DNA from: Oscillospiraceae bacterium
GTDB lineage: Bacteria > Bacillota > Clostridia > Oscillospirales > Acutalibacteraceae
Assembly (NCBI GenBank): GCA_902792985.1
Contig: CADBBT010000006.1
Coordinates: 62,001-126,000 of the forward strand
Direction of reading: 5' to 3'
DNA: 64,000 bases
Below, in pieces: positions 19,401-34,400 of this stretch. The position numbers were made by a program, and so were the translations under genes. The notes below the pieces were generated by a model. It was given only the letters and a program-made list of their open reading frames with translations, had not been told where the DNA came from and searched no databases. Position 1 is the first letter of the stretch. Each line of letters begins with the position of its first letter.

Positions 19401-22400
19401 GGAGATCGTTGCGCCGTAGGTGACCTTGCCGGTCTCTGCGTCGACCTTGTTGAACTTCTGATCAAGTTCAACGATCAGGGCCGCCGCATTCTCCTGCTGC
19501 GCAAGGACGTGCAGCACGCGCGGTACTGCGTGGTTCAGCACGCGGTCAAGCTTGTCGATCGCTGCCGTGGTGCCCGCCTTGTCGGTGTCACCCTTGCTGT
19601 AATCATAGAACAGGGTGCCGACGTAGTAGAAGACCATAGCCGACGTTTCGGCGTTGTAGTTCAGGTTGACCAGCTTGATGATCGCATCGACCGCTCTGCT
19701 CGGTGTCTCAATCACACGGTTGAGGATGTCGCGCAGCGTTGCGTTTTCGATGGAGTTCACATCGAAGCCGACCATGTCAAGGATCGCCTTGACGTTGTCG
19801 CTGGTGAGCAGCATGTCGGTGATCGCAAGGAACGTATCCGCCACGTCGCCCTGGATGTTCTTGCCCCACAGACGGTTCATTGCCGTGGAGACCACGCCGT
19901 TTCTGCCAAGCAGGATATCCCAGGATTCATCCACTGCGGAATCGGTGTAGACGATCTCGCCGTTGTCGTCAAGCAGTGCCGACTGTGCAGCCAGCTTGGA
20001 GAAGCGGAACTGGAAGGACAGGCCGTCCACAAACTTCGCTACCAGGCCTTCAATGATATCCTGCAGCGTCATTGCGTTCAAATCGATCGTCAGACCGACC
20101 TGCGCGCCGTTGCGTTCCACTTCGTCGCCGATCCAGAACTTGACGATGGAGTTGCCTTCGTCTTCGCTCTCTTCGGCGTCGCCCTCGTCGCCCGCATCGG
20201 GATCCGCGGGTTCAGCGGGTTCTTCTTCGTCTTCGCTGTCGTCCTCAAGCAGTGCCGACAGGTCGATCACGATGGCCACCGGCATCAGCTCTTCAATGGC
20301 GCGGATGAGCGCGCTGATCGGAGCGATCAGGTTGGAGATGATCGTGGTCAGACCGTCCTTACTGATGGTGTAGGACAGGTTTGCGATGATGCTCAGAATG
20401 TATTCGAGCGGTCTGTCAAGGTGTTCTTCGGTCAGAACACTGTTGAGCAGCGTGTCGAGGATCGGCTCAAGCGGCGACATGCCGTATTCGATCTCGTCCA
20501 CATAGTCCGCAGCGCTCAGGAAGTCGCCGTCCTCATCGTTCGGGTTCTCCTTCACCTTCAGACCGAGGGCTTCGAACAGCGGGATGATCGCGTAGTCGTA
20601 ACCGCTGCCGCCCATGATGTTGATTTCCTTGAACGCGCTGATGGACTTGCCGTAAACCGGATCGTCCGCGTCTGCGTCAAAGTTCTGAACGCCGCCGGCA
20701 AGAACAAGTTCAAGCAGAACGTTCAGCGGGGAGATCAGTTCGCAGACCAGCGAGATCAGGGAGTCGTTGTCGTCCACGCCCCAGTTGTAGAAGTTCTTCG
20801 TCGTCTGGACGCTTACGCCGTCTTCTTCCTTCATGACCGGCGTGACCTTCAGGGTCTGGCCGCCTTCCACGATGGTTCTCAGACCGGCAGTCTCGTCATA
20901 ATACTCTTCTTCGAGTTCGACGACCTGGTCGTCCTGCAGCGTGTAGTGCGTGTAGGTGTAAACGTATTTGTCGTAGGATTCAAGGTAGGCCTTGACGTCA
21001 GCCCAGGTGGCATCCGCGTTGGACTTGAGCTCGTAGTTGATCTCGTAAACCGGGAACTTCTCGCCTGCCTCGTTCAGAACGTAGCCGTTGTCCTTGTCTT
21101 CCTGTGTCACTGCAATCCGGTTGCCTTCCGCATCGAGGATGTAGTCGCCCTCTTCATCGGTCTCATACGCCGGGATCTTGTGATCTTCGCCGTCAAGGAC
21201 GTAGCTGTAATCCTTGTTGCCGTCATCGTCAACGATGTAGACCGGGATCTTCTGGCCTTCCTCGTCCAGCTTGTAGTCGAGGATGAGCTGGCCTTCGCCG
21301 TCCTTGATGAGCTTGCCGTTTTCGTCCTTCTGATGGACACCGTATTCGATCGCTTCCTCAAGGAAGGTCTTGAAGGTGCCGTAATCATCCTTCAGGGCGC
21401 CGCAGTAGCCGTTCGGGGTCAGCTGCAGGTCGATGATGTCAAGGCTCTTGAGCACGTTCAGGATCGTGTCGATCGAGGACAGCGTGCCCGGATCGATGGA
21501 CGCAAGCGCGCCGATGGCTGTGCCGATCAGGCCGCTGAGCGTATCGTTATCGAACAGGAAGCCGTTGATGATGTTGTTCAGGGAGTCCATACCGAAGATG
21601 GACAGAACCGGTGTGATCAGTTCGTCGATGATCTTCAGTGCGTTCTCTGTCTCATCCTTCGTCACGGTGCGGTCTTTTCTCGGATCGCCGGTCGTGCCGG
21701 AGTAGTTGATCGCTTCCTTCTTGAGCTCCAGTCCTTCTTCCGGATCCTGGATCGCGAGATAGGTCACGACATACTTGTTGAACAGCGTCAGCAGCACGTT
21801 GACAATGCCGTTGATCGTCTCCTGCTTGTTCGTGGAATCGAGCAGACCCATGATGGTTTCCTTCATGGAATCGGGCAGGATGCTTTCGATCAGGTCGGTG
21901 ATGGTCGGTGTGCTGATGATGAAGTCGAGCAGACCGGTCAGCAGGTATTCGGGCTTACCGACAACGGTGTCGATTCTGCCCTCTTCCAGCTGAACGCCGT
22001 CACGCAGGACCTTGTTGCCAAGCGCGTCAACGAGATAGGTGTTCGCGGTGGTTCTGACCGTGTCGAGCACTTCGTAGTCACCGATCTTGCCGATCAGCGA
22101 GAACAGCATGTCGAGCGTGATGGTCAGGATCGGCTCGTCGGTGTATTCACCGTTTTCGTCGGTCTTGAGCGGCAGGAAGCCGTTGATCATGCTCAGCAGG
22201 CCTTCCGTTGTTGTGGTCTCCACTTTGCCGTCGGGACCGATCTTCGGGTTGCCTTCTTCGTCGAGCACCTGTTCGACCGTGTCGTTCAGCTTGAGCATAT
22301 CAAGCGGAAGCTCGAAGTCGAAGACCGGGCGGACGAGGTCAAGCAGACCGTTGACGAATGCGATCGCGGATTCCACAAGCTTATACACGCCGTCGTTTGC

Positions 22401-25400
22401 GACGAAGTACAGCAGGGAGGCGAGGTTTTCACCGAGGAAGGTGAACGGACCGTCTGCAAGGTTGCCGATGATCGCATACAGCAGGTTCATCAGGTAGCCG
22501 AGGATATCCTCGATGGTTTCGAGATTCGCGAAGTCCTCGTGGCTCATCAGATCGCCGTCACCGTCGCCGGCACGCAGACCGAGCGCTTCAAACAGCGGGA
22601 CAAGTGCTTCGGAATAACCGTTGGAGCCCATGATCTCGATGTAGCCGTTCTTGAGCTCTTCGCCGGTCTGACCCGGATCGTCCTCCACCTTCACATAGGT
22701 GTAAGACGGGTTGCCGAATTCATCCTTGATGATCTTGCCGTTCGCGTCTCTGTCAGGTCTTGCGACCATGGTCAGGTATCTGCCCTGGAGCACCGCGCGC
22801 AGGATATCGGTCAGCGGCGCGAGCAGGTCGGACAGTACCTTGATGAAGGCGTCGCGATGGTTCTCCGCCTCGTCAATGCCCCAGTTGATGAGCTTGACGC
22901 GGATCTCCTCTGCACGGACTTCACCCTGGTCGGTCAGACGATAGATCTTCATGTTGTCTTCATCTGTGCCGACCGTGATGTGGGTCTCACCCGCAGGCAG
23001 CATGACGGAAACTTTCTTCGCGTTCGATCTGCCGCGGTTGATGGTGTAGGTGTAACGGTGCAGCGCTTCGAGGTCATAGGTGACCGTCGTGTTGCCGACC
23101 TTGGTGGTGTAGGTTGTGACGCCCGGTACATCGTAGTAGGTGCCGTAGACCGGTTCACCGCGTCTGTTCTCCTTGTAGGAGCCCGGGATCGCGTTGCCGT
23201 CACTGTCTTTGTTGAGCTCTCTGTAACGATAGGCGATCATCTTCACGAGCGGATACTCGTTGCCTTCTTCGTCAACATAGACTGTCTCGTTCTCGTTGTT
23301 GCTGACATACGTTCCATAGACGTTGTTGCCGAACTCATCCTGGCCGGTCACATACTTATAGACGTATTCACGCAGCAGCTCAAGGATCTCTTCCCAGCTT
23401 GTGGAGTCGCCGGCAAGCTCTTTCAGGCCCTTATAAGCGCCGGAAGTTTCGCCCGCGGTCTCCTTCAGGTTTTCAAGGTACTCATCGTAAACCAGGTTGA
23501 AGCCGGTCAGCTTGACATAACTCAGGACCGAATCAAGGTTGCCGAGCACCTGCGGCAGGAGCGAGAGGATCGTGGACATCATCTGGTCGTTGAACAGCAG
23601 TTCGTCGAGCATATCATAGATGATGTCGCGCAGGATGTGGCTCTTGTCCGCGTCGTCCTTGTGGGACGTGAGGATGCTCATGATCGTGCCCATGATGTTC
23701 ATGGAGCCGTCCGCGTTGGTCTTGGAGGTATCCACATCCATGAACTCGGAAAGCAGACCCGGCAGCACCGGCAGCGCTTCCTTGATCACGTTGTCTAGCT
23801 TCTTGGAAAGCGTTGCGACCTGCGTCTTGTTCTCTTCCGGCTCAAGGTTCTCATAAGCTTCGTGATCAATATCGATCAGGCGGCCGCTGAGGTCGAGATA
23901 GGAGATGGTGTAGTTTTCGAACAGGGAGCTGATGATGTCTGCCAGCGCCAGCTCGCTGAAGTCGTTTTCGATCAGCGAGGTCAGGATGCCGCCGACAAGC
24001 TCCTTGGCAGTGCTGCCGTCTTCCATCAGGTTGCCGAGCAGCTCTTCGTCGATGACCTTCAGCAGACGTTCGGAAGCGACCGTCTCGAGCAGGTAGGTCA
24101 GGGAGTCGGCGATGTCGGCCGTGAAGTTCGTCACAACGTACTTCGTCATGTTCGCTTCGATCGGGCCGTGGGTGCCGGCTCTGTAATCCTTGGAGTTGAT
24201 CTTGGTCAGCGTATCGCTGATGACGTTGTCGTCTTCATCCTTCACGATGTCGTGGTACCAGAAGTAGACCTTGCTGGATGCCGTCTGTTCGTTAATGATG
24301 ACTGCGTGCTGTGCATAGTCGCTGAAGAAGGTGGGCTTGAGCATATTGAACACTCTGCCGACGACCAGCTTCTCGACTGCTCTGTAGCGCGCGAGACCTC
24401 TGTTTTCAAGGTTGTAGTCGGAGATTCTGTAGGTGACGCCGCCCAGGGTGTATTCCTGAAGGTCCGGATCCGGATCGTAGAACATCATAAGGGAGACATC
24501 GTCGCCGTCGCCGTACGCGTCATAGTAGTAGATATACTGGTACAGCGGGGTGATGTTATAGGTCACTTCGGTCTCACCGAGCGTCTCGGTGAAGGTCGTG
24601 GCGCCTTCCACATCGTAATGTTCTGCGTAGATCGGGGTGCCTGCGGAATCCGTTGCGACTTCATAGATCACGTTGCCGTTGTCGTCCGTCGCGATCACAG
24701 GCTCGTTGTTCTCGTCAAGCACTTCGTGGCCTTCATCGTCGAGCACATAGGTCGGGATCGGGTCGCCGTTGCGATCGGTACGAAGGGTCTCATAGCGGTA
24801 GACGTACAGCGGTTCAAGATCGAAGGTCTCTCCGCCGTAGCCTTCCACTTCGTTCGGTACGGTGAACGTGGTCTCGTTGGACTTGCGGCTGTAGTATTCC
24901 GCATAGATGTCGTGGCCCTGATCATCCTGGCCGACGACGTAACGGTACACATACTTCTTCGCCGAAGCGTCCTCGTTGAGGTTGATGATGAGTCTGCTGA
25001 GCAGGCCGTTGACGATGGTGACAATGTTGGAGCCGTCATCGCCGGCAATGCCGAGCAGGTCTTTCAGTGTGTAGTGCTTCTTGCCTTCCGCATCGGTCGT
25101 ACCGGAATCCTCAGGCATGTAATCGCTGAGGTAATCGTTGATGAGACCGGAAAGCAGGTCGTTGATCACGTCGCCGACGATCGGGTCTGCAATGTCAAGC
25201 AGTGCAAGCGCCGGGGAGATCAGGCTGGTGACCACTGCCTCAAGGCCGTCGTTCGCAACGAAGTAGGAGAGCTTCGCAAGGATGCTCAGCACGGTTTCGA
25301 GCGGCTTGTTGCAGATGTTGTGGACCAGTTCAAGCACCGGATCGGTGATCGCGGTCAGCGTGGTCTTTGTGCCGCGGGCGGAACTGTTGTATTCCTCCGG

Positions 25401-28400
25401 CGTCACAAGCATGGAGGCGTCGAGCGACAGAACACGCAGCAGCTCATAGATCGCGGTCTTGTAGCCGTTGTTGCCCTTGACAGACAGGATGCCCTTATCG
25501 GCGCCGTCGCCCTTGAGCAGTTCAATGTCGTCGCCCTCTTCGCCGCGCAGCAGGAAGTTGAGCACGAATTCCAGCGGAGAGAACACGCCCCAAAGGATCT
25601 CTACGAAGCGATCCGCCTTGGCGTCGGTGCGTTCATAGCTGGACGCGCCGGTGATGGTGTCGATGCCCCAATCCTTCGCGCGTGCGATCACGCGGTGATC
25701 AGTCTCGGTCGGGCTCACAGCGCTCAGCGTGTAATCCGTTCCGTCCACAGTGATCGTGCTTGTGCCCTCGGGCTGATACACGGTCTTGGTCGCGCCGTCC
25801 TTGGTGTAGGTGTACGCGATGACGGGGATCAAGTTCACTTCTGCGTTGAAACGGCCGATCTTCACGGTTGCGGTCTTGTTCGCGATCTCGGTCGCGTCGT
25901 GCGTGTAGTAGTCGCGGTAGATCACATTGCCGTTGCTGTCTTTCGCAGCGATCTTGTTGTTTTCACCGTCAAGCGCATAGACCGGGGCGTCGTTTTCATC
26001 CACCTGGATGTCGCCGTTGGTATCCATGGCGTACTCATAGGTGCTGTATACGAAGTGGGTCTCGTCGTTGATGTCGGTGATACCGGCACGCTGCTGCGGG
26101 ACAGTTTCTTCCACAAGGGTCAGATCGCGGGTCACGCCGTCGATCTTCGCCTGCAGGGTGCTCTTCTCGGTCGGATCGGAGGTGTAGTAGCTGTATACAG
26201 TCTCGGAATCCTCACCCGGCACAGTGTAGGTGTAGTGCGAAACCTGACGCAGCTCATACTGGACAAGTTCGAGATCCTGGACCTCTGTGTACATCGTCTG
26301 CTCTGCAGGAGCATAGATCGTGTTCACCGTCGGCTCCTTGCCGGCTTCGGTGGCGGGCACAACATATTCCTGACGGATCGCCGGCAGCAGGTCGACCGTG
26401 ATGGTCACGCCTTCCATTTCCACTTCGGCTTTCTTGGTTGCAAGCGCCTCTGCATCCATGGCGGTGTATTCGTGATAAACGATGCGGCCGTTCACGTCGG
26501 TGACCGGGATGCGTTTGCCCGAAGAGCTCAGTGCATAAACGGGATCGCCGTTCTTGTCGAGCTGAACGATGCGGTTGCCGTTTTCATCCTTCACGAAGGT
26601 GGCGTTGCCGTCTTCGTCGAGGATCGGGTTGCCTTCGTTATCCTTCTCGGTAACGTATTCGAATCTGTAAGTCTTGTAAACGTAGACGTTCTGCTTGTAG
26701 AGCGCCGCGATCTCGGACCACTTGACGTCCTTATAGGTGCGCGGGACTCTTACCGGGATCTTCTGGCCGTCTTCTGCCAGGATGAAGTTGCCGTCGTCGT
26801 CCGTCTGATAGACGATGTTGCCGTCTTCGTCGGTCTCGTCTTTCTCGGGATCCTTCGCCAGCACCGCATCCATCGCTTCCTCAAGGAAGTCACGGAAGAC
26901 GTTGTTCGTTCCGGCGGCTTCCGCATATCCGGCAGGCGTCAGGTCAATGCCGACCAGCATGTCGAGATACGGCATGACGGTCTCGAAGGTATCCGCAGCA
27001 TCCAGACCGAGCAGGCCGATGAGCGCGCCGACGATGGTGTTGATCACATCGTCCTTGAACGCGTAGTGTTCAAGCAGCTCATCCACAAAGTCTTCGAGCG
27101 ACTGTCCCTTCCTGTAGATGTTGTTGATCAGGATACGGAAGGTGCTGTCTTCGTCGAGGTTGTCGGAGATGATCTCCAGCAGCTCGGGCACGAGGTTGAC
27201 AAGCGTCTTATCGAGCTTGCGGATCGCGCGGCGCAGCTTACGGCTGGACAGCGTGGTGTTTTCGGTGTAGGTCTCGTACGGATAGTCGATCTTTTCGAAG
27301 GACAGGTATTCGAGATCCATCGGTTTAACATTGTAATCGTTGAAGTACGCAAGCAGGACCTTCAGAACATTGTAGCGGTTCTCACCGGTGATGTTGCCGA
27401 TGATGGTCGCAAGGATGCCTTCCAGCGGGCTGCCGGTCGCGTTTTCAATGATCGAGGGCACCAAATCGCCGCCGAGCAGCAGGTCGCCGATGACACGGAC
27501 AAGCGTATCTGCGCGGTTTGCAAGCACACCCTTGACGGTACGCGGCGTGTTCGGGAATCTGCCTTCCTCGTCGGAGGAGCCGAACAGGCGGACCGTCTGA
27601 ACGTCAACGATCTGGCACGTCAGTTCAAGGACGGAACGGAAGAGCGTTTCGGGAACGATCTCCTTGGTGATCGTCTCGTCACCGTTGACGATGGTGTAGG
27701 TGCCGAGGCTGTTGATGTTGTTTTCTTCGAGCAAGCCGGCAATGATCGTCTGCAGGCCGTCGTTGCTCAGAATCAGGTGGGTCAGATCGTAGAAGTCTTC
27801 CACAGCGTCAAGTTTTTCCTTGCCGCCGAAGATCTTCACGATGGTGCTGTTGTCGGGATCGTCGCCTTCGATCAGGTTCACGAGGAACTTGTAGATCGGC
27901 AGCGCGGAGAAGACCTTTTCGCCATCCTTGTTGGTGCCGCCGGCCTTTTCAATCGTGACCTCGGCGCCGGTGATGTCGTTGACCAGATCGACCAGCGAGA
28001 CCAGCGGAGCGAGCAACTGGTTGATCGCCTGCTCCAGACCGTTGGAGTAGATGAAGAAGATCAGCTGCGGCAGCAGGTCAACGATCGTGGTGATCGGTGC
28101 GTTGGAAAGCTTGGTGATCGCCGCGTCAATGTAGGTGACGATCTGATTTGCAAAGGCATTGTCGGCCTTCTTGCGAACCACTGCAGCTTCGGCGTCAGCG
28201 TCGTCCGCATAGCCGAAGTCAGCCTTCGCCTGAGCGATCTCTTCCGCGGTGGCGGAGTAGCTCGAAGCGGAGACAAGCTCCATGAAGTCCTTCTTGGACA
28301 GGATGTTCGGGATGCCGAACATTTCGAACAGCGGGATGATGGCTCTGTCGTAACCGTCGCCGCCGACGATGTGGACACCGTCAAGCACGACCAGGTCTTC

Positions 28401-31400
28401 TTCCGTAAGAAGTACGCGGAAGATCGGGATCAGCGGGGTCAGGACGTCTGCCAGGAAGGCAGTGAGCTTCTCATAGGAGTTGATACCGAAGGAGTTGGTA
28501 TCTCTGCCGCCGAAGTCGGACACTTCATACACGAAGACATATTCCATCTCATAGATCGGCTTGTCTTCTTCGTCGTAACCGATGACGATCTTGTTGCCGC
28601 TGTTGTCAAGCTTCTCGGTCTGCTTGGCCTTGCCGTCGCTCAGCTCAAGACGGAAGCCCTGATAACCGGATTCGGTCAGGTAGCAGGTATCCGGCGTCTC
28701 TTTCTGGGTGCCTTCGCTCGTTACGCCGTAGACGTAAGTCACGTCGCCTTCAGAGACGAGGATGTTGGCAAGCACCTGTTCCTCCAGGATGACGGAGGGA
28801 TCTTCCGGATCGGCCATCGTCTTGATATCATAGACCATGATGGTATCGCCGCTGATCACAGCGCGCTTGACCGGTTTTTCGTCTGTGGCGTTATTGAAGA
28901 TGTCGATGGTGTTGCCCTGACGGACGGAGGTCTGGCCTTCGCTCAGCAGCGACCATCTTGCCTTCGTCTTGAAGGAGTTGTAGGCGTCGGCCCAAGTCTT
29001 GCAGCCTTCAAAGAACTCTGCAAACGCCGGAGATACGGACTTGAAGTAGGACAGTCTCAGATCCAGGCCGCGGATGATGCCGGGCAGCATGTCAAGCACG
29101 GTGCCGATGGTATCGTTGCCGCCAAGGATATTCACAAGGGTGATGATCAGCGAGGTGATCACACCGGGCGTCTTTTCGCCGTCCTTGGTCTGATCCTGCA
29201 GCAGCTGAACCAGCAGGTTCTTCACGATCTCGCTGGTGTCGTCGCCGGTGAAGTTCAGATCGCTCAGCGCGGACAGGTTCATCACACTGCCGAGCAGCGG
29301 AACGATGGCGCCGATGAGCTCGTCAAGGTTGCCGGGCAGCGCTTCAAGCTGTGCCTTGTTGATGTCGTTGCCTTCGTAATCGAATTCGCCGACATAGTCC
29401 AGATCGTATTCCGTGCGCACGGTCTTCGGCGCGTACTCAATGTCGTACCAGCTCAGCAGGTCGATCAGCAGACGCAGCACGGGCTCGGCGTCGGTGAAGA
29501 TGGATTCGATGAGGACCGCCAGCAGGAAGTCGGTGTTGCTGCCGTCAAATTCGGCGCCGTATTCCTTGTCAAGGCCGAGGTTCTCATAGTCGATGTTCAG
29601 CAGATCCACTGCGAAGGAGCGGATGCCGTTGTTGAAGATCAGGATGTTGAGGATGCGCAGCAGCACGCTCTCGCGGTCGACCGCATAGTTTTCTTCCTCC
29701 TGCACCTGATAGCGGGTGATGGTGCGGGAAGCCACATCAACGACCGATTTCGGCGTTCTGTTCTGCGCGTTGTTGTTATACAGCCATGCGCAGGACGCGA
29801 TGTCTTCGAGCAGCGTGTTCGGAACGATGGCGCTCAGCGGAAGCACGATCTTTTCGGTTTCGCCCGCGTCGTTTTCACGATCCATGGAGATGGTGAAGTT
29901 GTTGATGAACTTCCAGAGGATCTCCATCAGCGTGGCTTCGTTCTTGTCGAACAGATCCTTCACGCCGTCGGTGATGTTGTTTTCGTCGTCGTCGTCATCG
30001 CCGTTGTTCTCGTTGCCGTCGGATGCGACCAGCGGCTCAAGCGCAACACTCATGAACTCATCCATGGAATCGAAGGAAACCTCATCCTTCTTGTCGCCTT
30101 CCGCTCTTTCAATGCCGTCCAGGACATAGCGGGCAAGTGCCGCGCCAACGGTCGGCATATCGGTCGGCGCCGAGGTGGCGTTGACGTCTTCGTCTTCGTC
30201 GGAGTTCTGCAGCGCGCTGGTGATGACATTTTCAAGGACGTTCTTGAGGATGGACAGGATGTCGAAGGAGTAGATCTTGTCGATCATCTTCAGGATCGTC
30301 GTGACAGGCGTCAGCAGGTTTTCGATCAAACCGTCGACTGCGTCGCTGTAAAGATAGCGCGCAAGATACGGCAGCATGGTCAGCAGGGTGTTCATCGGAC
30401 GGTCGCACAGGGAATCCACAAGTGCGAAGATTGCGTCCACAATCACCTTGAGCAAAATCTTGTAGTTGTCGCTGTTGTTGCCTTCGCCGCCCGGAACACG
30501 GTCAATGCCGTAAACCGCATACAGGAAGCTCTCGCCGTCGGCGTAGTAGTTTCTGTCGTTCACATCGAAGGCGTTGTCATAAACCGCGTTGCCTTCGCTG
30601 TCGAAGGTTCTGGTGACGGGCTGACCCGCAACATCGTCATAGACGACCGTCTTCAGGTACGGGTTGCCTTCCGTATCTTCGAACTTGCTCAATGCGAGCG
30701 CGTCGAACAGGTATCTGAGCACGTTTGCATAGCCGGGCAGACCGCTGATCTTGATGCGGTCATAGATCACGAGCGGCTGATCCGTCAGCAGCAGTTCAAA
30801 CACACCGTGCAGCGGTGCAAGCAGGCTCCAGATGATCTCGACGAACTTGTCGCGTTTTTCGAACGTCGTCATCTCGTCGGTGAAGCCGAAGTGCAGCGAC
30901 AGACGGACGGTCTGTTCCTGTTCGCCGGTATAATACGGATAATAGGTGACGCCTTCTTCTCTTTCGGTGACAGGCGTTTCGGTCGGATCGGACGGATCGG
31001 TGACCCAAAGGGCGTTGCCGTCCTTATCGGTCGCCTGAATGTAACGCGGTTCGACCACATGGTCCACACCCTTGGTATCCTCAAGCAGCAGTTCGCCGGT
31101 GTTCGCGTCAACACGCATTTCACCAGCCGGCAGCGGGCTGTAGAGGTCGGTCTCGGAGGGTTCGCCATCCGGATCGCTCGACGGGGTGGTGTAGTAATAG
31201 ACGTATTCGAGATGATCCTTTGCAACGTCAGACCATCTGGTGCTGTCGCCGATGATATCAGCAAGTTCATCCATCACGCCGGTGACGTTCTTCTTCACGG
31301 TTTGCGGCGTGAAGGAGTAGCCCGCACCGTCAAGGATGGTGAGGATCACAGTGACGATCTTCGACGCACTGCTGTGGCCGAGCAGGTTGATGAGCATGCT

Positions 31401-34400
31401 CAGAATGTTGCTCAGGGATTCGTCGTCATAGAGATATTTTTCGATGATCGCGTTGACCAGATTCTTCACAGTCAGATCCGCGTTCGCGTTCAGACCGAGA
31501 TCCATCTTGGTCAGGAAGCCGGATTCGTCCGCAGCAGTATCCGGATCATCTTCCGCGAGCATATTGCTCTTGAAGATGTTGAGGACAGTGCCGACCAGCG
31601 CATCGAGGTTGTCGATCGCGGTTGCGGTCTTGACGCGCGAAACTTCAGAAACGTCCGCGCCTTCCTCTTTCGCCCTTCTCACTTCGTCAAGCGTGTCGAA
31701 GCCGGCATCTTCATAGAACGGGTAGTGGTATTCCGCTTCAACGTTCTTGAGCTGGATCGGTTTGCCGTCGATGGTGTTGTAACCGGTCAACAGGCTGACG
31801 ATAACGTTCACAAGTGCGGTCTCGTTGTTGAAGACGTTGGTGATCAGAACGTCGATCAGTTCCGGATCTTCGATCTGGTCGTTGTCGTCGTGCAGGTTCA
31901 GTTCAAGGATGCTCTCGAGCATCGTCTTGATGGTCGTGTTTTCAAAGACGAAGTCGAGGATGAACATCAGCACTTCAGCCTTGCTCACGGAGACCTGACC
32001 GTTGTTGTTGATGCGGACAAGGTCGTTAACATCGTTCTCGCCGCCGCGGGTGTAGGTCTTGGTGACGGGGATCTTGTTGCCCTGAACATCCACACCGTCA
32101 TACTGCGGCATGCCGTGCTCGTCATAGACCTGCAGCGCAACTTCGTCCACCGGGCAGTTCTCGGTAGCGCCGCCTTTATCGTTGATCATGTTGTAGGAAT
32201 CACCGATGGCAGCCAGCTTGCGCAGGAAGTTCTTGAGCGCGTTGACACGGATTTCGGAGGCCTGTTCTTTCGCTTCGGCTGTGCCTTCTGCAAGCAGATC
32301 CTGTGCAGCGTGTTCCGCTGCGTTGTCAAGGAACAGAACGATGCTGTACGCGGTCTCGTCGCCGCCGAACAGGTTGGGCAGGCTCAGCGAGATCTTGGAG
32401 CAAAGCAGCTTCATCAGCGAGTCAGTCAAGGAGATCTGCGCGCCTTCCACAAGCTTCGACTGCAGCATGCCGTCCGCGTCATAATAATAGTATTGTTCAA
32501 GTGCCTGCTGGAACGTTGTCCAGGAACCGGACTCGATCAGATCAAGGATACCGGCGCCGAGCTGGTTGATGTCGATGAGCACGATGCTGCTGAGCTTATC
32601 GGTCAGCGCAGTGAGCGGCAGCACGATGTTGGTGACCATGGTGGTCAGGCCGTCGCCGAGGATGAAGTACGCCAGCGTGGGCAGCATGTTGGAGATGGTT
32701 GCCAGCGGATAGGTCGCCAGAATCTCCACAAAGCCGAGCACGTAGTTAGCGATCTTCTTCATCGCATTGTGCATGCCTTCGCTCGTGTAGTTGCCGTCAT
32801 CGTCATAGACGAGATCCTTGTATTCCTCACTCGACCAAAGGTGATCTTCAAATACTTCGTCTTCGAGCGGGTTGCCTTCTTCATCAACCTTCTTGGAGTT
32901 GATGTAAGCGAGCATATTCGGATAATCGCTGCCCTCACCCTCGGTGATCGGGGTGTTGGCAAGGTATTCGAGCGTCTGGTCAATACCGAGCGCGTGCATC
33001 AGCGGCAGCAGCACGTTGCCGTAGCCGTCTGCGCCGGCGATGTTCACGCCGCCGTTGAACAGGCTGTAGTCATGGTCTGCAAACAGCATCGCAAGCAGTT
33101 CGCCGAGCGGCTCGATCATGTACCAGATCGCGTCGATGAAGTAGTTCTTCTTCGCCACATAGGTCGCGTTGGTATCCACGGTGCCGTCCGTCTTATACTT
33201 GGTCTGCGCATCGATACCCCAGGACCACATGTAGTGGGAAACATCCTCGTCATAGACGGGGTTCAGCTTCACAACTTCAGAGCTGAGGATGGTCGACGTC
33301 ATCGGCAGATCCTCTTCTCTGGTCTGTGCCAGATTATACTGCAGCTCCGTTGTGCCGGCTGCGGTGTCGTTGATCTCTTCAATGGCGAGTGCCTTCAGGA
33401 ACTTGTACGGGGAGACATATTCCTTCTCCTCATCCTGATAGGTGTAGGTATAACGGTAGTAGCCGTTCGTCTCGCCTTCCTCAGTCACCTGCAGGTGAAC
33501 CTTGCCGGACGGGATCAGGGACGTGCCGTCATAGGTAACGACCGTGTTGCCCTCGTCGTCCGTGGTTTCTTTCTTCAGACGCTGCGGCTGACCGCCTTCG
33601 TTCTCCGGTGTTTCCGGATCGTCTTCGGTGAGCACAAGCAGACCGTCTTCCGTGAATTCATACCCGTCTTCACTGTGGTTCTTGATGATCTGACCCCAGG
33701 TGAACGGGATCTCGGCTTCCGCGCGCTCGTCGTCGGTCGTTGCGGCAGCATAAGCGGCTGCGTCATAAGCAGTCAGCTTGCCTTCGTCGGCGAAAATGAG
33801 GTCGCCGTTCGCGTCCACAGCGTAGCCGTAGACAAGATACTCATACAGCGCGGTGCGCATGGTATCGCCGGTCTCTTCATCTTCGTAGTACAGGAAGCGT
33901 GCGGCCGTAAAGTCGATGCCGGCGGCTTTCAGGAGCTTGAGCACAAGGTCGATCGCCGTCGAGCCCTGACCGAGCAGGCCAAAGACAAGGTTTGCAACCA
34001 TGTTGACAAGGTCGTCGGTGAACAGCATGCCGGAGAAGACCGCCTTGAGCAGCTCCCACAGACCGTTACCGGTCGTGTAGTCGTAAACAAGCTCGATCTG
34101 GTTGCTCAGATTCAGCATATCAGCGTCACGCAGCGCAGTCAGCACGTCGGGCACTGCCTTCTGGATGACATAGTCGAGGTTTTCGATCGACTGTTCCACT
34201 CTTGCGGAATCATAGAGCGCCGGGTTGTCTTCGGAAACCGCTTCGCCGTTTTCGGTCGCGTGCTCCCAATCGTAGCCGTCATGCTCAATGCCGTGTTTGT
34301 TCCAGTTTTCCTTCTGCAGATCTTCAGAGACGAATTCCGTGCTGTAACGGTTCATGAGCTCATAGAAGAATGCAGCAGCAAGGTTGCCGTCGTTCTTATC